This document shows, piece after piece, positions 49,401 to 60,299 of a stretch of DNA of 64,000 nt. Source of the DNA: Vibrio salilacus (GTDB taxonomy: Bacteria > Pseudomonadota > Gammaproteobacteria > Enterobacterales > Vibrionaceae). The position numbers and the translations under genes are program-made. Every line of letters begins with the position of its first letter. Positions within the stretch are counted from its first letter, which is position 1. The notes under the pieces were generated by a model. It was not told the origin of the DNA and made no database searches. It saw only the letters and a list, made by a program, of their open reading frames with translations. Where the stretch lies: NCBI RefSeq assembly GCF_002811245.1, contig NZ_NIVQ01000007.1:117860-181859 (forward strand), written 5' to 3'.

Positions 49401-51086
49401 ATGATTCAGCCTAACGAGTTAAGCAAACCACACTGTGCTCTCCCCCCGCCGAATGAGATGATCTTAAAATGGGCACAAGAGCGCCCAGATCAGGTCTATT
49501 TGAAACAGACCATTAATCGCCAACATGTCGAGTTCACTTACGCGCAAGTCGCTGACCAAGCGCTAAAATTGGTAAGTGTGTTAAATGAACTGGGTATCCA
49601 GCCAGGCGATAAAGTCGCATTGGTTTCAAAAAACTGTGCCGAATGGTTTATTTGCGATTTGGCCATGACGCTTGGTGACTTTGTCAGTGTACCGATTTTC
49701 CCTACTGCGGGAGCGGACACTATTGAATACTGCTTAACGCATAGTGAAAGCAAAGCGCTTATCGCGGGTAAGCTCGACGACAAAGCCGCAACACAGCAAG
49801 CCATCGATTCAATTAGCGAGCTGATTACGATTTCACTGCCTTATGACTCGGCGCCAAACTGTCAATACCAATATTCTGAGCAGATAGCCAAAGCGATACC
49901 GACGACAAATCGCCCAGAACACTATGACGATAAACTGATGTCTATCGTATACACATCGGGAACATCAGGATTACCGAAAGGGGCGATGCTCACTTACGGC
50001 GCATTTAGTTGGTCAGCTCAGCAGTTGATCAATCATATTGGTATCGAGAACAATGACCGTCTTTTCTCTTACTTGCCGCTCGCTCATATCACCGAGCGTG
50101 TTTACATTTTTGGCTCTTCTATCCTAGGCGGTGTGCAAACCGCTTTTCCAGAGTCTCTCGATACCTTTATCGAAGATGTTAAGATGCAGCGTCCGACGCT
50201 GTTCATCTCAGTACCACGCTTGTGGACATTATTCCAGCAACGAATCCAAGATAAACTTCCGCCTAAAAAACTTAACTTACTGCTCAAGATCCCGTTCGTT
50301 AACTCATTAATCAAGAAGAAGCTCGCAGAAGGACTTGGGTTGGATAAAGCACGAGTGCTAGGTTGTGGCTCGGCGCCAGTGTCTCCCGCTCTGCTTGAGT
50401 GGTATCACAGTGTGGGCTTACACATTACTGAAGCTTGGGGGATGACCGAATCTTTCGCTTACAGCACCCTAAACTACCCATTTAGAGCCGACAAGATTGG
50501 CAGTGTCGGTAACGCCGGGCCAGGTATCGAATTAAAAATTGCCAATGACCAAGAGATCATGGTTCGCAGCAAGGGGATGTTCTCCGGCTATTATAAAAAT
50601 GATATTGCCACTCAAGAGTCATTTGACGCTAATGGTTGGCTCCACACTGGCGATATCGGCGCGATCGACAGCGAAGGATATTTGACGATTCAAGGGCGTA
50701 AAAAAGACACCTTCAAAACTGCAAAAGGTAAGTTCGTCGCCCCTGTACCAATTGAGAAAAAACTATTTGAGTACAGCCGTGTCGAGATGATGTGTCTGAT
50801 CGGACTTGGCTTACCCGGCCCGATTTTGTTAGTCGTACCCCATGACTTCCCTAATTTTGATCGCAAACGTTATGAACGAACCACGAACAAAGTCATTGCT
50901 CGAATGAACTCTGATCTTGAGTCTCACGAGCAAATCAAAGGCGTGCTGATGATCAAAGACCCATGGACGATTGAAAATGGTATTTTGACACCTACGCTAA
51001 AAATTAAACGTCACGTTCTTGAACAAAAGTATCACGAGATGGGACAAAACTGGCCTAAAGGCCAACTGGTCGTTTGGGAAGAATAG
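49401..51086 (+). CDS. AMP-forming acyl-CoA synthetase (long-chain fatty-acid ligase-like)
   Basis: A 561-residue ANL-superfamily enzyme that activates a carboxylic acid with ATP and CoA. The P-loop-like motif is SIVYTSGTSGLPKGAMLTY, followed by SYLPLAHITERVY, EAWGMTESFAYS and WLHTGDIGAIDSEGYLTIQGRKKDTFKTAKGKFVAP. The last carries the hinge aspartate and arginine, and the SKGK-type pattern is typical of long-chain FAA1/FadD15-like ligases. It lacks obvious membrane helices. Medium or long fatty acids are the likely substrate, but this is inferred. GGAG precedes the ATG and a terminator follows. Confidence 0.88.
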   Translation: MIQPNELSKPHCALPPPNEMILKWAQERPDQVYLKQTINRQHVEFTYAQVADQALKLVSVLNELGIQPGDKVALVSKNCAEWFICDLAMTLGDFVSVPIFPTAGADTIEYCLTHSESKALIAGKLDDKAATQQAIDSISELITISLPYDSAPNCQYQYSEQIAKAIPTTNRPEHYDDKLMSIVYTSGTSGLPKGAMLTYGAFSWSAQQLINHIGIENNDRLFSYLPLAHITERVYIFGSSILGGVQTAFPESLDTFIEDVKMQRPTLFISVPRLWTLFQQRIQDKLPPKKLNLLLKIPFVNSLIKKKLAEGLGLDKARVLGCGSAPVSPALLEWYHSVGLHITEAWGMTESFAYSTLNYPFRADKIGSVGNAGPGIELKIANDQEIMVRSKGMFSGYYKNDIATQESFDANGWLHTGDIGAIDSEGYLTIQGRKKDTFKTAKGKFVAPVPIEKKLFEYSRVEMMCLIGLGLPGPILLVVPHDFPNFDRKRYERTTNKVIARMNSDLESHEQIKGVLMIKDPWTIENGILTPTLKIKRHVLEQKYHEMGQNWPKGQLVVWEE

Positions 51087-51115
51087 CTTGCCAGCCAACT
51101 ATCAACACAACAATT

Positions 51116-51138
51116 AGGAGAGCAGCGCTCTCCTTTTT
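51116..51138 (+). terminator. Rho-independent terminator of the acyl-CoA synthetase gene
   Basis: The stem AGGAGAGC/GCTCTCCT with an AGC loop is followed by TTTTT. Confidence 0.9.
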
Positions 51139-51198
51139 GCATTTTCAACTAAAGCGATTATGATGCCAAGATAAGTGATGAATAGTTAGGGATAAAAT

Positions 51199-52098
51199 AT
51201 GGATGCAAGGCTGCATCATTTACCAGGATTGCGTTACTTTGAAGTCGCCGCTAGGCTCAAGAGCTATAGTCGAGCTGCAAATGAGCTCTGTATTAGCCAA
51301 GCGGCGGTCAGTCAAAAGATTCGTCAACTTGAAGATGGCCTTGGTTGCAAACTGTTTGTCCGCGATGGCAGAGAGATGCGCCTAACAGAGGCTGGTAAGA
51401 TTCTCTTTCGTCATGTCTCGCTTGGTTTTGATTACATCATCACAGGTTTAAACCAGATCCAAAATGAACCGGTTGAAGGCCTGCTATGCGTCAGCTCGAC
51501 TCCTTCTTTCGCCTCTCGTTGGCTACTGCCTAGGTTGTGGAAATTCTCGATTCAGCACCCTGGTATTCCGATCCGAATTATTACCAGTTGTGATGCTCCT
51601 AAACTTAAGCAAGGTGATGTCGATGTCGCAATCTGGCAAGGTGACGAGCTTGATCTCACTGGAGAACAGCAACTCAATAAACATCTTTTGTTCGAAGAAA
51701 CCATTTATCCTTTTTGCTCGCCCCATTTAGCTGATTCAATCCAATTGACCTCACCCGAACAGCTACTCAATTGCTGGCTGATCCATTATGAGTCTGGTGG
51801 CTACCCTTGGCAGACCTGGTTTGCTCAAGCGGGCGTCAGTATGAACAAAGACTCGGTTCAATGGATGGATGTAAGCACCTTTGATCATGCTATGAACGCG
51901 GTCATGGCAGGTCATGGTGCCTGTTTGGCTAGTGACTCACTGGCGAGTGATTATGTCGAACGAGGCTTACTAATCAAACCATTTGATATCGGTATGACGC
52001 CGGGGATTCAGTTCAATCTTTTTTATGATGAGAAGTCCCCTCGTCGGAATCGTATCGCCGCATTTGCCAACTGGTTACAAAGTGAGGTTATTGAGTAG
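51199..52098 (+). CDS. LysR-family transcriptional regulator, GcvA-like
   Basis: A 299-residue LysR regulator that starts LHHLPGLRYFEVAARLKSYSRAANELCISQAAVSQKIRQLE, the GcvA/AmpR-branch HTH. The effector domain has TPSFASRWLLPRLWKF and DVDVAIWQGDELDL, also GcvA-like. Target genes are not adjacent in the usual divergent layout; the acyl-CoA synthetase lies upstream on the same strand, separated by a terminator. AGGGAT precedes the ATG. Ends at a bidirectional terminator shared with the EF-G gene. Confidence 0.85.
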   Translation: MDARLHHLPGLRYFEVAARLKSYSRAANELCISQAAVSQKIRQLEDGLGCKLFVRDGREMRLTEAGKILFRHVSLGFDYIITGLNQIQNEPVEGLLCVSSTPSFASRWLLPRLWKFSIQHPGIPIRIITSCDAPKLKQGDVDVAIWQGDELDLTGEQQLNKHLLFEETIYPFCSPHLADSIQLTSPEQLLNCWLIHYESGGYPWQTWFAQAGVSMNKDSVQWMDVSTFDHAMNAVMAGHGACLASDSLASDYVERGLLIKPFDIGMTPGIQFNLFYDEKSPRRNRIAAFANWLQSEVIE

Positions 52099-52131
52099 AC
52101 ACACGTAGTCCTCAGCATACTGAACGACCAA

Positions 52132-52169
52132 TAAAAAACCCCTGAAATTTTCACTTCAGGGGCTTTTTT
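52132..52169. terminator. Bidirectional terminator between the GcvA-like gene and fusA2
   Basis: The stem CCCCTGAA/TTCAGGGG is flanked by A6 and T6 runs, so it can end both convergent genes. Confidence 0.92.
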
Positions 52170-52193
52170 AAGCTATTAAGCTAACAAAAAGAA

Positions 52194-54281
52194 TTACTTC
52201 TTAGCGTTACGCTCTTTAACTTCAGCAATAACTTGCTCAGCAACGTTTGCTGGACAAGGTGCGTAGTGTGCGAACTCCATAGAGAACTGACCACGGCCTG
52301 AAGTGATAGTACGTAGGTGACCGATGTAACCGAACATTTCTGAAAGAGGAACGTCAGCTTTAATACGAACACCAGTAGCACCAGCTTGTTGGTCTTTGAT
52401 CATACCACGACGACGGTTAAGGTCACCGATTACATCACCAACGTTGTCTTCTGGAGTGAACACGTCAACTTTCATGATAGGCTCAAGAAGCTGTGCGCCC
52501 GCTTTAGGCATAGACTGACGGAATGCACCTTTCGCTGCAATTTCGTAAGCGATAGCTGAAGAGTCAACTGCGTGGAAACCACCGTCGAATAGTTCAACTT
52601 CAACGTCTAGCGTTGGGAAGCCAGCAAGAACACCCGTTTCCATCATAGAACCGAAGCCTTTCTCAACTGCAGGCCAGAATTCTTTCGGTACGTTACCACC
52701 AACAACTGATGACTTAAACGTGTAACCAGAGTTTGGCTCACCAGGTTTGATACGGTAGTCGATTTTCGCGAACTGACCAGAACCACCAGACTGTTTCTTA
52801 TGCGTGTAGCTATCTTCAACAGGTTGAGTGATAGTTTCACGGTAAGCTACCTGTGGAGCACCTACTTCTAGCTCAACGCCGTAAGTACGTTTAAGGATAT
52901 CTACCTTGATGTCTAGGTGAAGTTCACCCATACCTTTCAGGATAGTCTCGCCTGAATCTTCATCAGTCTCAACTTGGAAAGATGGATCTTCTGCAACCAT
53001 TTTACCGATCGCGATACCCATTTTCTCAGTAGAACCTTTATCTTTAGGTGCAACTGCGATTGAGATTACTGGTTCTGGGAAGATCATCGCTTCTAGAGTA
53101 CATTCATGCTTAGGATCACATAGTGTGTGACCTGTTTGAACGTTCTTCATACCAACAATCGCGATGATGTCGCCAGCTTGAGCTTCAGTTAGCTCGTTAC
53201 GCTCATCCGCCTGCATTTCACACATACGGCCGATACGTTCAGTTTTACCTGTTGCAGAGTTAAGGATGGTATCACCCTTCTTCATGCGGCCAGAGTAAAT
53301 ACGGATAAAGGTTAGCGCGCCGAAGCGGTCATCCATAATCTTAAACGCAAGTGCACGTAGAGGCTCATCTACTGATACTGTAGCAACTTCGCCTGTTGGC
53401 TCACCTGTTTCTGGATCAGTTAGTGGCTGAGGATCAACTTCTGCTGGCGCTGGTAGGTAATCTACAACTGCGTCTAGGATAAGCTGCATACCTTTGTTTT
53501 TGAATGCAGAACCACAGTATGTTGGGAAGAACGCTAGGTCACGAGTACCTTTACGGATACAACGTTTTAGGTCTTCGATAGAAGGCTCTTCACCTTCCAT
53601 GTACGCTTCCATTAGGTCGTCGTCTTGCTCTACAGCAGTTTCAACTAGCTCTTCACGATACTGTTCAACTTCATCAACCATGTCTTCTGGGACATCTTTG
53701 ATTTCGTAGTTTTCTGGAAGGCCAGTGTCATCCCATACGAAAGCTTTACGGCTTAGTACATCAACAACACCGATAAAGTCATCTTCACGGCCGATAGGTA
53801 GTGTCATAACTAATGGGTTTGCACCAAGAACGTTCTTCACTTGATCAACAACGTTGAAGAAGTCTGCACCCATACGGTCTAGCTTGTTAACGAAGATCAA
53901 ACGAGCAACTTCTGAGTCGTTCGCATAGCGCCAGTTTGTTTCTGACTGAGGCTCAACACCACCAGAACCACAGAATACACCGATACCACCATCAAGAACT
54001 TTAAGAGAACGGTATACTTCTACTGTAAAGTCAACGTGTCCCGGAGTATCGATAACGTTTAAACGGTGACCATTCCACTCACAAGTTACCGCTGCTGATT
54101 GGATTGTAATACCACGCTCAGCTTCCTGCTCCATGAAGTCGGTAGTAGACTCACCGTCGTGTACTTCACCCGTTTTGTGGATTTTACCAGTGAGCTTTAG
54201 GATACGCTCCGTAGTGGTCGTTTTACCCGCATCAACGTGCGCGAAAATACCAATGTTTCTGTACTTTGATAAATCTGCCAT
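52194..54281 (-). CDS. fusA2: Elongation factor G, second-copy type
   Basis: A 695-residue translational GTPase. The G-domain motifs are [15 protein letters not shown] (G1), [10 protein letters not shown] (G2), DTPGHVDF (G3) and NKLDRMGAD (G4). Domains II-V are complete, ending [17 protein letters not shown]. It catalyses ribosome translocation or recycling. The gene stands alone with no rpsL, rpsG or tufA next to it, so it is the extra EF-G that Vibrio carries beside the str-operon copy. I start at the ATG 54279-54281 ([19 protein letters not shown]); upstream residues in the same frame are not EF-G-like. Confidence 0.94.
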   Translation of the reverse strand: MADLSKYRNIGIFAHVDAGKTTTTERILKLTGKIHKTGEVHDGESTTDFMEQEAERGITIQSAAVTCEWNGHRLNVIDTPGHVDFTVEVYRSLKVLDGGIGVFCGSGGVEPQSETNWRYANDSEVARLIFVNKLDRMGADFFNVVDQVKNVLGANPLVMTLPIGREDDFIGVVDVLSRKAFVWDDTGLPENYEIKDVPEDMVDEVEQYREELVETAVEQDDDLMEAYMEGEEPSIEDLKRCIRKGTRDLAFFPTYCGSAFKNKGMQLILDAVVDYLPAPAEVDPQPLTDPETGEPTGEVATVSVDEPLRALAFKIMDDRFGALTFIRIYSGRMKKGDTILNSATGKTERIGRMCEMQADERNELTEAQAGDIIAIVGMKNVQTGHTLCDPKHECTLEAMIFPEPVISIAVAPKDKGSTEKMGIAIGKMVAEDPSFQVETDEDSGETILKGMGELHLDIKVDILKRTYGVELEVGAPQVAYRETITQPVEDSYTHKKQSGGSGQFAKIDYRIKPGEPNSGYTFKSSVVGGNVPKEFWPAVEKGFGSMMETGVLAGFPTLDVEVELFDGGFHAVDSSAIAYEIAAKGAFRQSMPKAGAQLLEPIMKVDVFTPEDNVGDVIGDLNRRRGMIKDQQAGATGVRIKADVPLSEMFGYIGHLRTITSGRGQFSMEFAHYAPCPANVAEQVIAEVKERNAKK

Positions 54282-54318
54282 TGTCTTACTCTGTTTATAA
54301 GGTATAAATTGCGCGCAG

Positions 54319-54324
54319 AGTATA
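54319..54324 (-). promoter_or_regulatory. Candidate extended -10 for fusA2
   Basis: The minus strand reads TGATATACT (TGn-TATACT), 38 bases before the fusA2 ATG. The remaining gap to ndk contains only a weak hairpin. Confidence 0.45.
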
Positions 54325-54507
54325 TCACAATCTGTCAAGACTGATACCCTTGCGTGTGTTTGTGCTCAAAAAAACTTGTCCTTCCAATACTAGCAGGAAT
54401 TACTCATCACTCTTACCAATGATCTGCGAACAAGCTTAATATTTTGCTATTAGAAATGCTGCTTGATAGTACCAGCAGCACCAATAAGTTTCGTGTTCAT
54501 TGGGCGA

Positions 54508-54933
54508 TTAACGCGGACAAATTTCCGAACTCGGAAAAAAGAACTCGATCTCACGCGCAGCCGACTCGGGGCTATCTGAACCATGGACTGAGTTATGACG
54601 CATACTAAGCGCGTAGTCAGCTCGAATCGAACCACAAGCGGCTTGTTCTGGGTTAGTTTTCCCCATCAACTCACGGTAACGTGCAATCGCATCTTCACCT
54701 TCAAGTACTTGAACCATCACTGGCCCCGAAGTCATGTACTCTTTCAAAGCAGGGAAAAATTCTTTGCCTTCATGTTCTGCGTAAAAAGCACTCGCCTGTT
54801 CTTCAGTCAAATGTACCATTTTAGCAGCAATAATTCTCAAACCTGCTTTTTCTATACGGTGGTAAATTTCACCAATAAGATTACGTTCTACTGCATCAGG
54901 CTTAACAATGGAAAAAGTTCTTTCTAGAGCCAT
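54508..54933 (-). CDS. ndk: Nucleoside diphosphate kinase
   Basis: A 141-residue enzyme that balances nucleoside triphosphate pools by a phospho-histidine ping-pong mechanism. It opens [22 protein letters not shown], and the active histidine is H117 in [11 protein letters not shown]. Length is typical of bacterial Ndk (143). AAAGGA precedes the ATG. It lies 57 bases after pepB on the same strand, with only a weak 6-bp hairpin between, so partial co-transcription is possible. The order pepB-ndk near isc is conserved in many gammaproteobacteria. Confidence 0.97.
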   Translation of the reverse strand: MALERTFSIVKPDAVERNLIGEIYHRIEKAGLRIIAAKMVHLTEEQASAFYAEHEGKEFFPALKEYMTSGPVMVQVLEGEDAIARYRELMGKTNPEQAACGSIRADYALSMRHNSVHGSDSPESAAREIEFFFPSSEICPR

Positions 54934-54990
54934 AAGGGTATCCTTTCGTTTTCTTTGTTGTAATGAAAGAGGCTCTACGACCTCTTGATA

Positions 54991-56289
54991 TTATTTTTCT
55001 GCTTGTTGAAGTAACAATCCCGCTAAAGTGCGAACACCAACACCGGTCGCACCTGCCGCCCATTTGTCTGTTGGTGCTTTGCGATAGGTAGCAGCACAGT
55101 CAAAGTGCAACCAACCTTTTTTGTAATCTTCAACAAAATATGACAAAAAAGCCGCCGCCGTGCTGGCTCCTGGGGCGTAATCGCCGCTACTAATATTCGA
55201 TAAATCAGCAAAGTTTGATGGGAGCATTTCACGGTGAAAATCAGCCAAAGGAAGTGGCCACAAGCCCTCTTTCTCTGCGTGTGCTGCCGTTAGGGCCTGA
55301 TGTGACAGTTCATCATCAAAACTCATTAATGCATGATAGTCATTGCCTAATGCATTTTTTGCCGCACCAGTAAGTGTTGCGCAGTCGATAATAAGTTCAG
55401 GTTTTTGTTCACTAGCGAACATCAAGCCATCTGCTAATACTAAACGCCCTTCGGCATCAGTATTCATAATCTCAACCGTTTTACCATTTTTATAGGTGAT
55501 AATATCGCCTAATTTGAGAGCTCGCCCCGAGATCATATTTTCTGCACAGCAAAGAATCAGTTTTACACGTTTATTTAATCCACGCATGATAGCTAGACCA
55601 AGACCACCTGTAATGGTACCAGAACCGCCCATATCCGCTTTCATCGAAGTCATAAAATTAGAAGGTTTAATGCTATAACCACCAGAATCAAAGGTGATAC
55701 CTTTACCAACTAAACAAGCAAACACTGGCGCGTTTTCATCGCCTGTCGGATTGAAGTCAAGTTGTAGCATCGCTGACGTACGCTCTGAACCACGCCCTAC
55801 GGCGTAAATGCCCTGCCATCCCTCTGTCAATAAGTCTTTATCTTTGACAATACGTACCGTGACAGAGCCTTCAGGTGCGACTGACTTGATGAATTCCGCC
55901 GCCATTGAGGCGAGTTGACGCGGGGCAACTTCTTCTGCCGGCTTATTGATGATATTACGAGTAAAATCGGTTGCTGTGATACGAGCATTCAACTCGGCCT
56001 GCTCGTTGTCAGCAAGGGGTTGCCAAATCATCTGATTGACTTGCTTCGGCCCACGATAACCTTGATGAAAGGACCAAATGTTTTCTAAATTCCAACCTTG
56101 ACCTTCAAGTGAGACACTGAAGATTCCGTGGCTATCAAGTTTACGTGCTGCGCGCTGAATTGCGCCAAGATCATCGCTACCCTCTAGATGGATAGTCGCA
56201 TTATTGTCTAAAAAAGAAACGATCGCCTTGTCACCCCATTGCGCTGCTGCCGGTGACTGGCTTAGAAATACTGACATCTGTGTAGACAT
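54991..56289 (-). CDS. pepB: PepB, aminopeptidase B (M17 leucyl aminopeptidase family)
   Basis: A 432-residue manganese/zinc aminopeptidase. The family signature [14 protein letters not shown] is present, as are the metal ligands in [17 protein letters not shown] and [13 protein letters not shown]. An N-terminal domain (about 1-130) precedes the catalytic part. It removes N-terminal residues from short peptides in the cytoplasm. GGAGAAACC precedes the ATG. It follows the isc operon on the same strand but beyond the iscX terminator, so it likely has its own promoter. Confidence 0.96.
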   Translation of the reverse strand: MSTQMSVFLSQSPAAAQWGDKAIVSFLDNNATIHLEGSDDLGAIQRAARKLDSHGIFSVSLEGQGWNLENIWSFHQGYRGPKQVNQMIWQPLADNEQAELNARITATDFTRNIINKPAEEVAPRQLASMAAEFIKSVAPEGSVTVRIVKDKDLLTEGWQGIYAVGRGSERTSAMLQLDFNPTGDENAPVFACLVGKGITFDSGGYSIKPSNFMTSMKADMGGSGTITGGLGLAIMRGLNKRVKLILCCAENMISGRALKLGDIITYKNGKTVEIMNTDAEGRLVLADGLMFASEQKPELIIDCATLTGAAKNALGNDYHALMSFDDELSHQALTAAHAEKEGLWPLPLADFHREMLPSNFADLSNISSGDYAPGASTAAAFLSYFVEDYKKGWLHFDCAATYRKAPTDKWAAGATGVGVRTLAGLLLQQAEK

Positions 56290-56367
56290 GGTTTCTCCTT
56301 GTCTTTGCTGGCGTTGCCTACGCCTTTCTAGTTACTGCTGGATGTTAACACTTTAAAATGAAATTAA

Positions 56368-56398
56368 TAAAAAACGGACCAAAAGGTCCGTTTTTTTT
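56368..56398. terminator. Rho-independent terminator of the isc operon
   Basis: The 10-bp stem AAAACGGACC/GGTCCGTTTT with an AAAA loop has a T-rich tail on both strands. It follows iscX by about 40 bases. Confidence 0.92.
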
Positions 56399-56436
56399 CG
56401 TAAAATTTGTTAACTATGATGGGTTTCCCATCAGGG

Positions 56437-56631
56437 TTAGTCCATTTCATCCATCCAACAAAGAATAATCGCTTCTAAAATTTTTTCGTTAGAACGATTA
56501 GGCTCGTCATCAAACTCATCAAGTTCTGTTATCCACTGATGCAGATCGGTAAAACGCACATTTTTAGGATCAATGTCAGGAAACTTGTCACATAGCTCTA
56601 TCGCAATGTCACGAGAGTCAGTCCATTTCAT
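56437..56631 (-). CDS. iscX: IscX (YfhJ), Fe-S assembly accessory protein
   Basis: A 64-residue acidic protein: [30 protein letters not shown] is the conserved IscX start, followed by [25 protein letters not shown]. IscX binds IscS and iron and tunes the rate of cluster formation in E. coli. GGAAGG precedes the ATG. Last gene of the isc operon, 50 bases after fdx. Confidence 0.96.
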   Translation of the reverse strand: MKWTDSRDIAIELCDKFPDIDPKNVRFTDLHQWITELDEFDDEPNRSNEKILEAIILCWMDEMD

Positions 56632-56681
56632 ACATTACCTTCCTTTCGTATTATAACTAAGTAGCCTTGTCTGAAAATCGA

Positions 56682-57020
56682 TTAATGGTCTTCAGAAGCG
56701 TGGTTTAATGTGTACTTAGGAATTTCAACCACGAGATCTTCATCGGTGATTCGAGCCTGACAACCTAGTCTCGATTCCGGCTCCAGCCCCCAAGCTTTAT
56801 CAAGCATGTCATCTTCAAGTTCATCGCTCTCATCAAGAGAATCAAATCCCTCACGGATAACCACGTGGCAAGTCGTACACGCACATGATTTTTCACAAGC
56901 ATGTTCAATGCTGATGCCATTTTTAAGCGCGACATCAAGTACAGTTTGACCCTGTTCAGCTTCTAATACCGCACCTTCTGGGCACAAGTCTTCATGCGGA
57001 AGTACAATAATCTTAGGCAT
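56682..57020 (-). CDS. fdx: Isc-type 2Fe-2S ferredoxin
   Basis: A 112-residue adrenodoxin-like ferredoxin that supplies electrons for Fe-S cluster building on IscU. The cluster cysteines are visible in HACEKSCACTTCHV and the distal SRLGCQARI. The acidic stretch DSLDESDELEDDMLDKAWGLEPES is the usual IscS-contact surface. It follows hscA by 11 bases. Confidence 0.97.
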   Translation of the reverse strand: MPKIIVLPHEDLCPEGAVLEAEQGQTVLDVALKNGISIEHACEKSCACTTCHVVIREGFDSLDESDELEDDMLDKAWGLEPESRLGCQARITDEDLVVEIPKYTLNHASEDH

Positions 57021-57031
57021 ATCTTTATCTC

Positions 57032-58885
57032 TTAAATATCATTTACGGATTGACCTGCCAATGCAGCTCGAATCGATTTATCCATACGACGTGACGCAAA
57101 CGCTTGGCTTGCTTTGTCTGTGTCTTTTATTCCTTGCTCAATAGCATCGGCATCGCCGCTATTGCGCAGTTCAATAAGCGCTTCAATCGCGTTAATCAGT
57201 TCAGCTCTCTCTTGTTCAGAGAGTAGATCATCGCCATCTTGTTGCATGGCAACAATCAGGCCTTCGATAACGCGATCTGCCTCGACACGCTGTTCAGCGA
57301 GCGCTCGTGCCTGCATATCATCTTTAGCATGCGTCATTGATTCACGCAGCATGTTAGCCACTTCATCATCGCTCAAACCGTAAGATGGCTTGACCTGTAT
57401 TTCAGACTGTACACCGGTGCTTTTTTCCATTGCAGTGACAGATAATAGGCCATCAGCATCAACTTGGTAAGTCACACGAACATGGGCCGCACCAGCCGTC
57501 ATTGGCGGTATACCTTTAAGTGAGAATCGGGCAAGAGAACGGCAGTCATCGACCATCTCGCGCTCGCCCTGTACAACATGCACACTCATCGCCGTTTGCC
57601 CATCTTTGAACGTGGTAAACTCTTGTGCACGCGCCACTGGAATCGTCGTGTTACGGGGAACAATTTTTTCCACCAAACCACCCATAGTCTCAATACCGAG
57701 TGACAGTGGAATCACATCTAATAGCAGCATTTCTGAATCAGGCTTGTTACCGACAAGAATATCAGCTTGGATACCCGCGCCAATCGCAACCACTTCATCA
57801 GGATTAATACTGGTTAATGGCGTACGACCAAAAAACTCACCAACCATTTCACGGACTAAAAGCGTACGAGTTGAACCTCCAACCATCACGACTTCTAGTA
57901 CTTCATTTGCATCAATATCGGCGTCTTTTAAGGCCCGTCGACAAGACATCAAGGTTTTCTTAACCAGCGGGCGAATAAGATCTTCAAACTCAAGTCGTGT
58001 GATACGGCCTGACCAACCTAATAGCTCCACACTCACTTCATCTTGTGCAGAGAAAGCAATCTTTGTTTTGGTGGCTACATTCAGACTAACTCGATTTTGC
58101 TCAGCCGTTAACGGCGTACTAATACCAGCTTTATCTATTAGGTAGTCTGCTAACAAGTGATCAAAATCATCACCGCCAAGTGCAGAGTCACCACCCGTAG
58201 CTAATACTTCAAATACCCCTTTAGATAAACGAAGGATAGAGATATCGAATGTGCCGCCGCCTAAGTCATAAACCGCAATCACCCCTTCTTGAGCCGAATC
58301 TAGACCATAGGCAATAGCCGCAGCCGTCGGTTCATTCAACAAGCGCAGTACATGTAAGCCTGCAAGCTTTGCCGCATCTTTTGTGCCTGCACGCTGTGCA
58401 TCATCAAAGTAAGCTGGAACAGTAATCACAACCCCCGCAAGCTCACCACCGAGCGTATTTTCTGCTCGCTGGCCAAGGGTACGCAAAATATCGGCAGAAA
58501 CTTCAATCGGGTTTTTCATTCCCATTGCCGTTTCAAGTACTGGCAGTCCGTTATCACTGGTCTTAAAGTTATATGGCAAGCTTGGGTAACGCGTTTGGAT
58601 ATCACTTAAAGAACGACCCAACAAACGCTTAACCGAAATAATGGTGTTCACCGGATCAACTTCTGCTTTAGCTTTCGCGCTGTAACCGACTTCAGGTGCA
58701 TCGCCCGAATAGTTCACGACGGAAGGTAATAGACTCACACCTTGCTCGTCATTGAGGGTTGTCGCCTCACCACTGCGTACGGATGCAACCAAAGAGTTGG
58801 TTGTACCTAAGTCGATACCTGCAGCAAGTTTATGCTGATGAGGAGCCGAGCTCTGGCCCGGCTCTGCAATTTGAAGTAGTGCCAT
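57032..58885 (-). CDS. hscA: HscA, Fe-S assembly Hsp70 chaperone
   Basis: A 617-residue specialised Hsp70. The ATPase domain (about 20-390) has [57 protein letters not shown] and [12 protein letters not shown]. The substrate domain follows, with [21 protein letters not shown]. It acts with HscB to release clusters from IscU, recognising the IscU LPPVK peptide, which is present in the IscU encoded here. CAAGGA precedes the ATG. Confidence 0.98.
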   Translation of the reverse strand: MALLQIAEPGQSSAPHQHKLAAGIDLGTTNSLVASVRSGEATTLNDEQGVSLLPSVVNYSGDAPEVGYSAKAKAEVDPVNTIISVKRLLGRSLSDIQTRYPSLPYNFKTSDNGLPVLETAMGMKNPIEVSADILRTLGQRAENTLGGELAGVVITVPAYFDDAQRAGTKDAAKLAGLHVLRLLNEPTAAAIAYGLDSAQEGVIAVYDLGGGTFDISILRLSKGVFEVLATGGDSALGGDDFDHLLADYLIDKAGISTPLTAEQNRVSLNVATKTKIAFSAQDEVSVELLGWSGRITRLEFEDLIRPLVKKTLMSCRRALKDADIDANEVLEVVMVGGSTRTLLVREMVGEFFGRTPLTSINPDEVVAIGAGIQADILVGNKPDSEMLLLDVIPLSLGIETMGGLVEKIVPRNTTIPVARAQEFTTFKDGQTAMSVHVVQGEREMVDDCRSLARFSLKGIPPMTAGAAHVRVTYQVDADGLLSVTAMEKSTGVQSEIQVKPSYGLSDDEVANMLRESMTHAKDDMQARALAEQRVEADRVIEGLIVAMQQDGDDLLSEQERAELINAIEALIELRNSGDADAIEQGIKDTDKASQAFASRRMDKSIRAALAGQSVNDI

Positions 58886-58903
58886 GCTGATCCTTGTTGT
58901 TGA

Positions 58904-59419
58904 CTAGCCGAGGAGTTTCTCTTCTACTAGCTCGATTTCATGTTTTAATTTGGCAATAAATTTAAGTTTGCGCACTCGATCCGCTGCGTGTGACCAATCA
59001 CTATCGTTGAGCTCTTGCTCGACACTCACTAACTGCTGTTTAAACATTTTTGATACCTTAGTGTCAAAGTCGAACAATGCACTTTCAGGATCGTCACTGC
59101 CGGCGATGTCTTCCAACTCTTCACGCAACTCCATTTGTTCCATCAAGAACATAGGGTCTTGCATCGTTTGTTGCTCACCACGCAGCTCGACACCGTTTTC
59201 GGCAAGCAAATATTCAGCGCGAGAAATAGGGCTTTTGAGTATTTGGTAAGCGTCGTTGATCTGCGCCGCTTTTTGAACCGCCATTAATCGATCACGCTCA
59301 GACGCAGTAGCAAATTTGTCAGGATGAAACTGCGTTTGCAGTTGACGGAACTGAGAAGCAAGAAGGCTACCATCCAGCGTAAACTGACTTGGTAGCCCAA
59401 ATAATTCAAAGTAATTCAT
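58904..59419 (-). CDS. hscB: HscB, J-domain co-chaperone
   Basis: A 171-residue co-chaperone. The J-domain (about 1-75) begins MNYFELFGLPSQFTLD and carries the HPD motif in LQTQFHPDKFAT that activates HscA ATPase. The C-terminal helical part (about 90-170) binds IscU. It precedes hscA by 18 bases. Confidence 0.97.
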   Translation of the reverse strand: MNYFELFGLPSQFTLDGSLLASQFRQLQTQFHPDKFATASERDRLMAVQKAAQINDAYQILKSPISRAEYLLAENGVELRGEQQTMQDPMFLMEQMELREELEDIAGSDDPESALFDFDTKVSKMFKQQLVSVEQELNDSDWSHAADRVRKLKFIAKLKHEIELVEEKLLG

Positions 59420-59475
59420 GTTGAATTCGGTCCCTGGTATTTTACCAGCAAGCCAAAGCTTACTGGTGCTATCAA

Positions 59476-59799
59476 TTAAACGTTGAAGCTTTCACCACAA
59501 CCACATTCACCCTTCGCATTCGGGTTGTTAAACTCAAACCCTTCATTGAGACCTTCTTTAACGTAGTCAAGCTCAGTACCATCGAGATAAACCAAGCTTT
59601 TCTGATCAATAATTACTTTGACATCTTCATGTTCAAAGACTTGATCCTCTTCATTAAGCTCATCAACGAATTCCAACACATACGCCATACCAGAACAGCC
59701 CGTCGTTTTAACACCCAAGCGTAAACCGATACCTTTTCCTCGGCTGTCTAGGAATGATCTAACGCGATTTGCCGCGGTTTCTGTCATTGTGATGGCCAT
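59476..59799 (-). CDS. iscA: IscA, A-type Fe-S carrier
   Basis: A 107-residue carrier protein that passes 4Fe-4S clusters to target enzymes. The three conserved cysteines are present: one in [16 protein letters not shown] and two in the C-terminal [11 protein letters not shown]. It starts [17 protein letters not shown], as in E. coli. AAGGTG precedes the ATG. Between iscU and hscB. Confidence 0.97.
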   Translation of the reverse strand: MAITMTETAANRVRSFLDSRGKGIGLRLGVKTTGCSGMAYVLEFVDELNEEDQVFEHEDVKVIIDQKSLVYLDGTELDYVKEGLNEGFEFNNPNAKGECGCGESFNV

Positions 59800-59866
59800 A
59801 CTGCACCTTAGTCTCTTTATTGCGAATGAAATGGGAGGAGGAGGCCTCCCATTATATACGGATTAC

Positions 59867-60250
59867 TTATTGTTGGTGTTTTTTCTTGTAGTCTGCGACT
59901 GCTGCTTTAATTGCGTCTTCGGCAAGAATTGAACAGTGGACTTTTACTGGTGGTAGTTCCAACTCGTCAGCAATTTCCGAGTTTTTGATTGACGCAGCAT
60001 CGTCAATACTCTTACCTTTCACCCATTCGGTGACGAGAGAGCTTGATGCTATAGCACTACCACAACCGTAAGTTTTAAACTTCGCATCTTCGATAATGCC
60101 TTCTGGCGTGACCTTGATTTGAAGCTTCATTACGTCCCCACAAGCCGGTGCGCCAACCATACCGCTACCGATTGATGGGTCTTCTTTATCAAATGAACCA
60201 ACGTTACGTGGGTTCTCGTAGTGATCAATTACTTTTTCGCTATATGCCAT
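59867..60250 (-). CDS. iscU: IscU, Fe-S cluster scaffold
   Basis: A 127-residue scaffold on which clusters are assembled. Ligands C37, D39 (GAPACGDVM), C63 (YGCGSAIASS) and C106 (KVHCSILA) keep the E. coli numbering, and the HscA-recognition peptide LPPVK is at 99-103. I use the ATG 60248-60250 (MAYSEKVIDHYENPRNVG), which has GAGGT upstream; the longer reading overlaps iscS and is not conserved. Confidence 0.97.
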   Translation of the reverse strand: MAYSEKVIDHYENPRNVGSFDKEDPSIGSGMVGAPACGDVMKLQIKVTPEGIIEDAKFKTYGCGSAIASSSLVTEWVKGKSIDDAASIKNSEIADELELPPVKVHCSILAEDAIKAAVADYKKKHQQ

Positions 60251-60299
60251 GATATTTACCTCGAATCCTCTATCTCTATCCTTGGAATGAAATGTTCGG

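Noticed and set aside
57606..58145. 179-codon frame on the plus strand
   Set aside because: It is antisense to hscA, rich in Ser/Thr/Arg from the complementary codons, and resembles no family.
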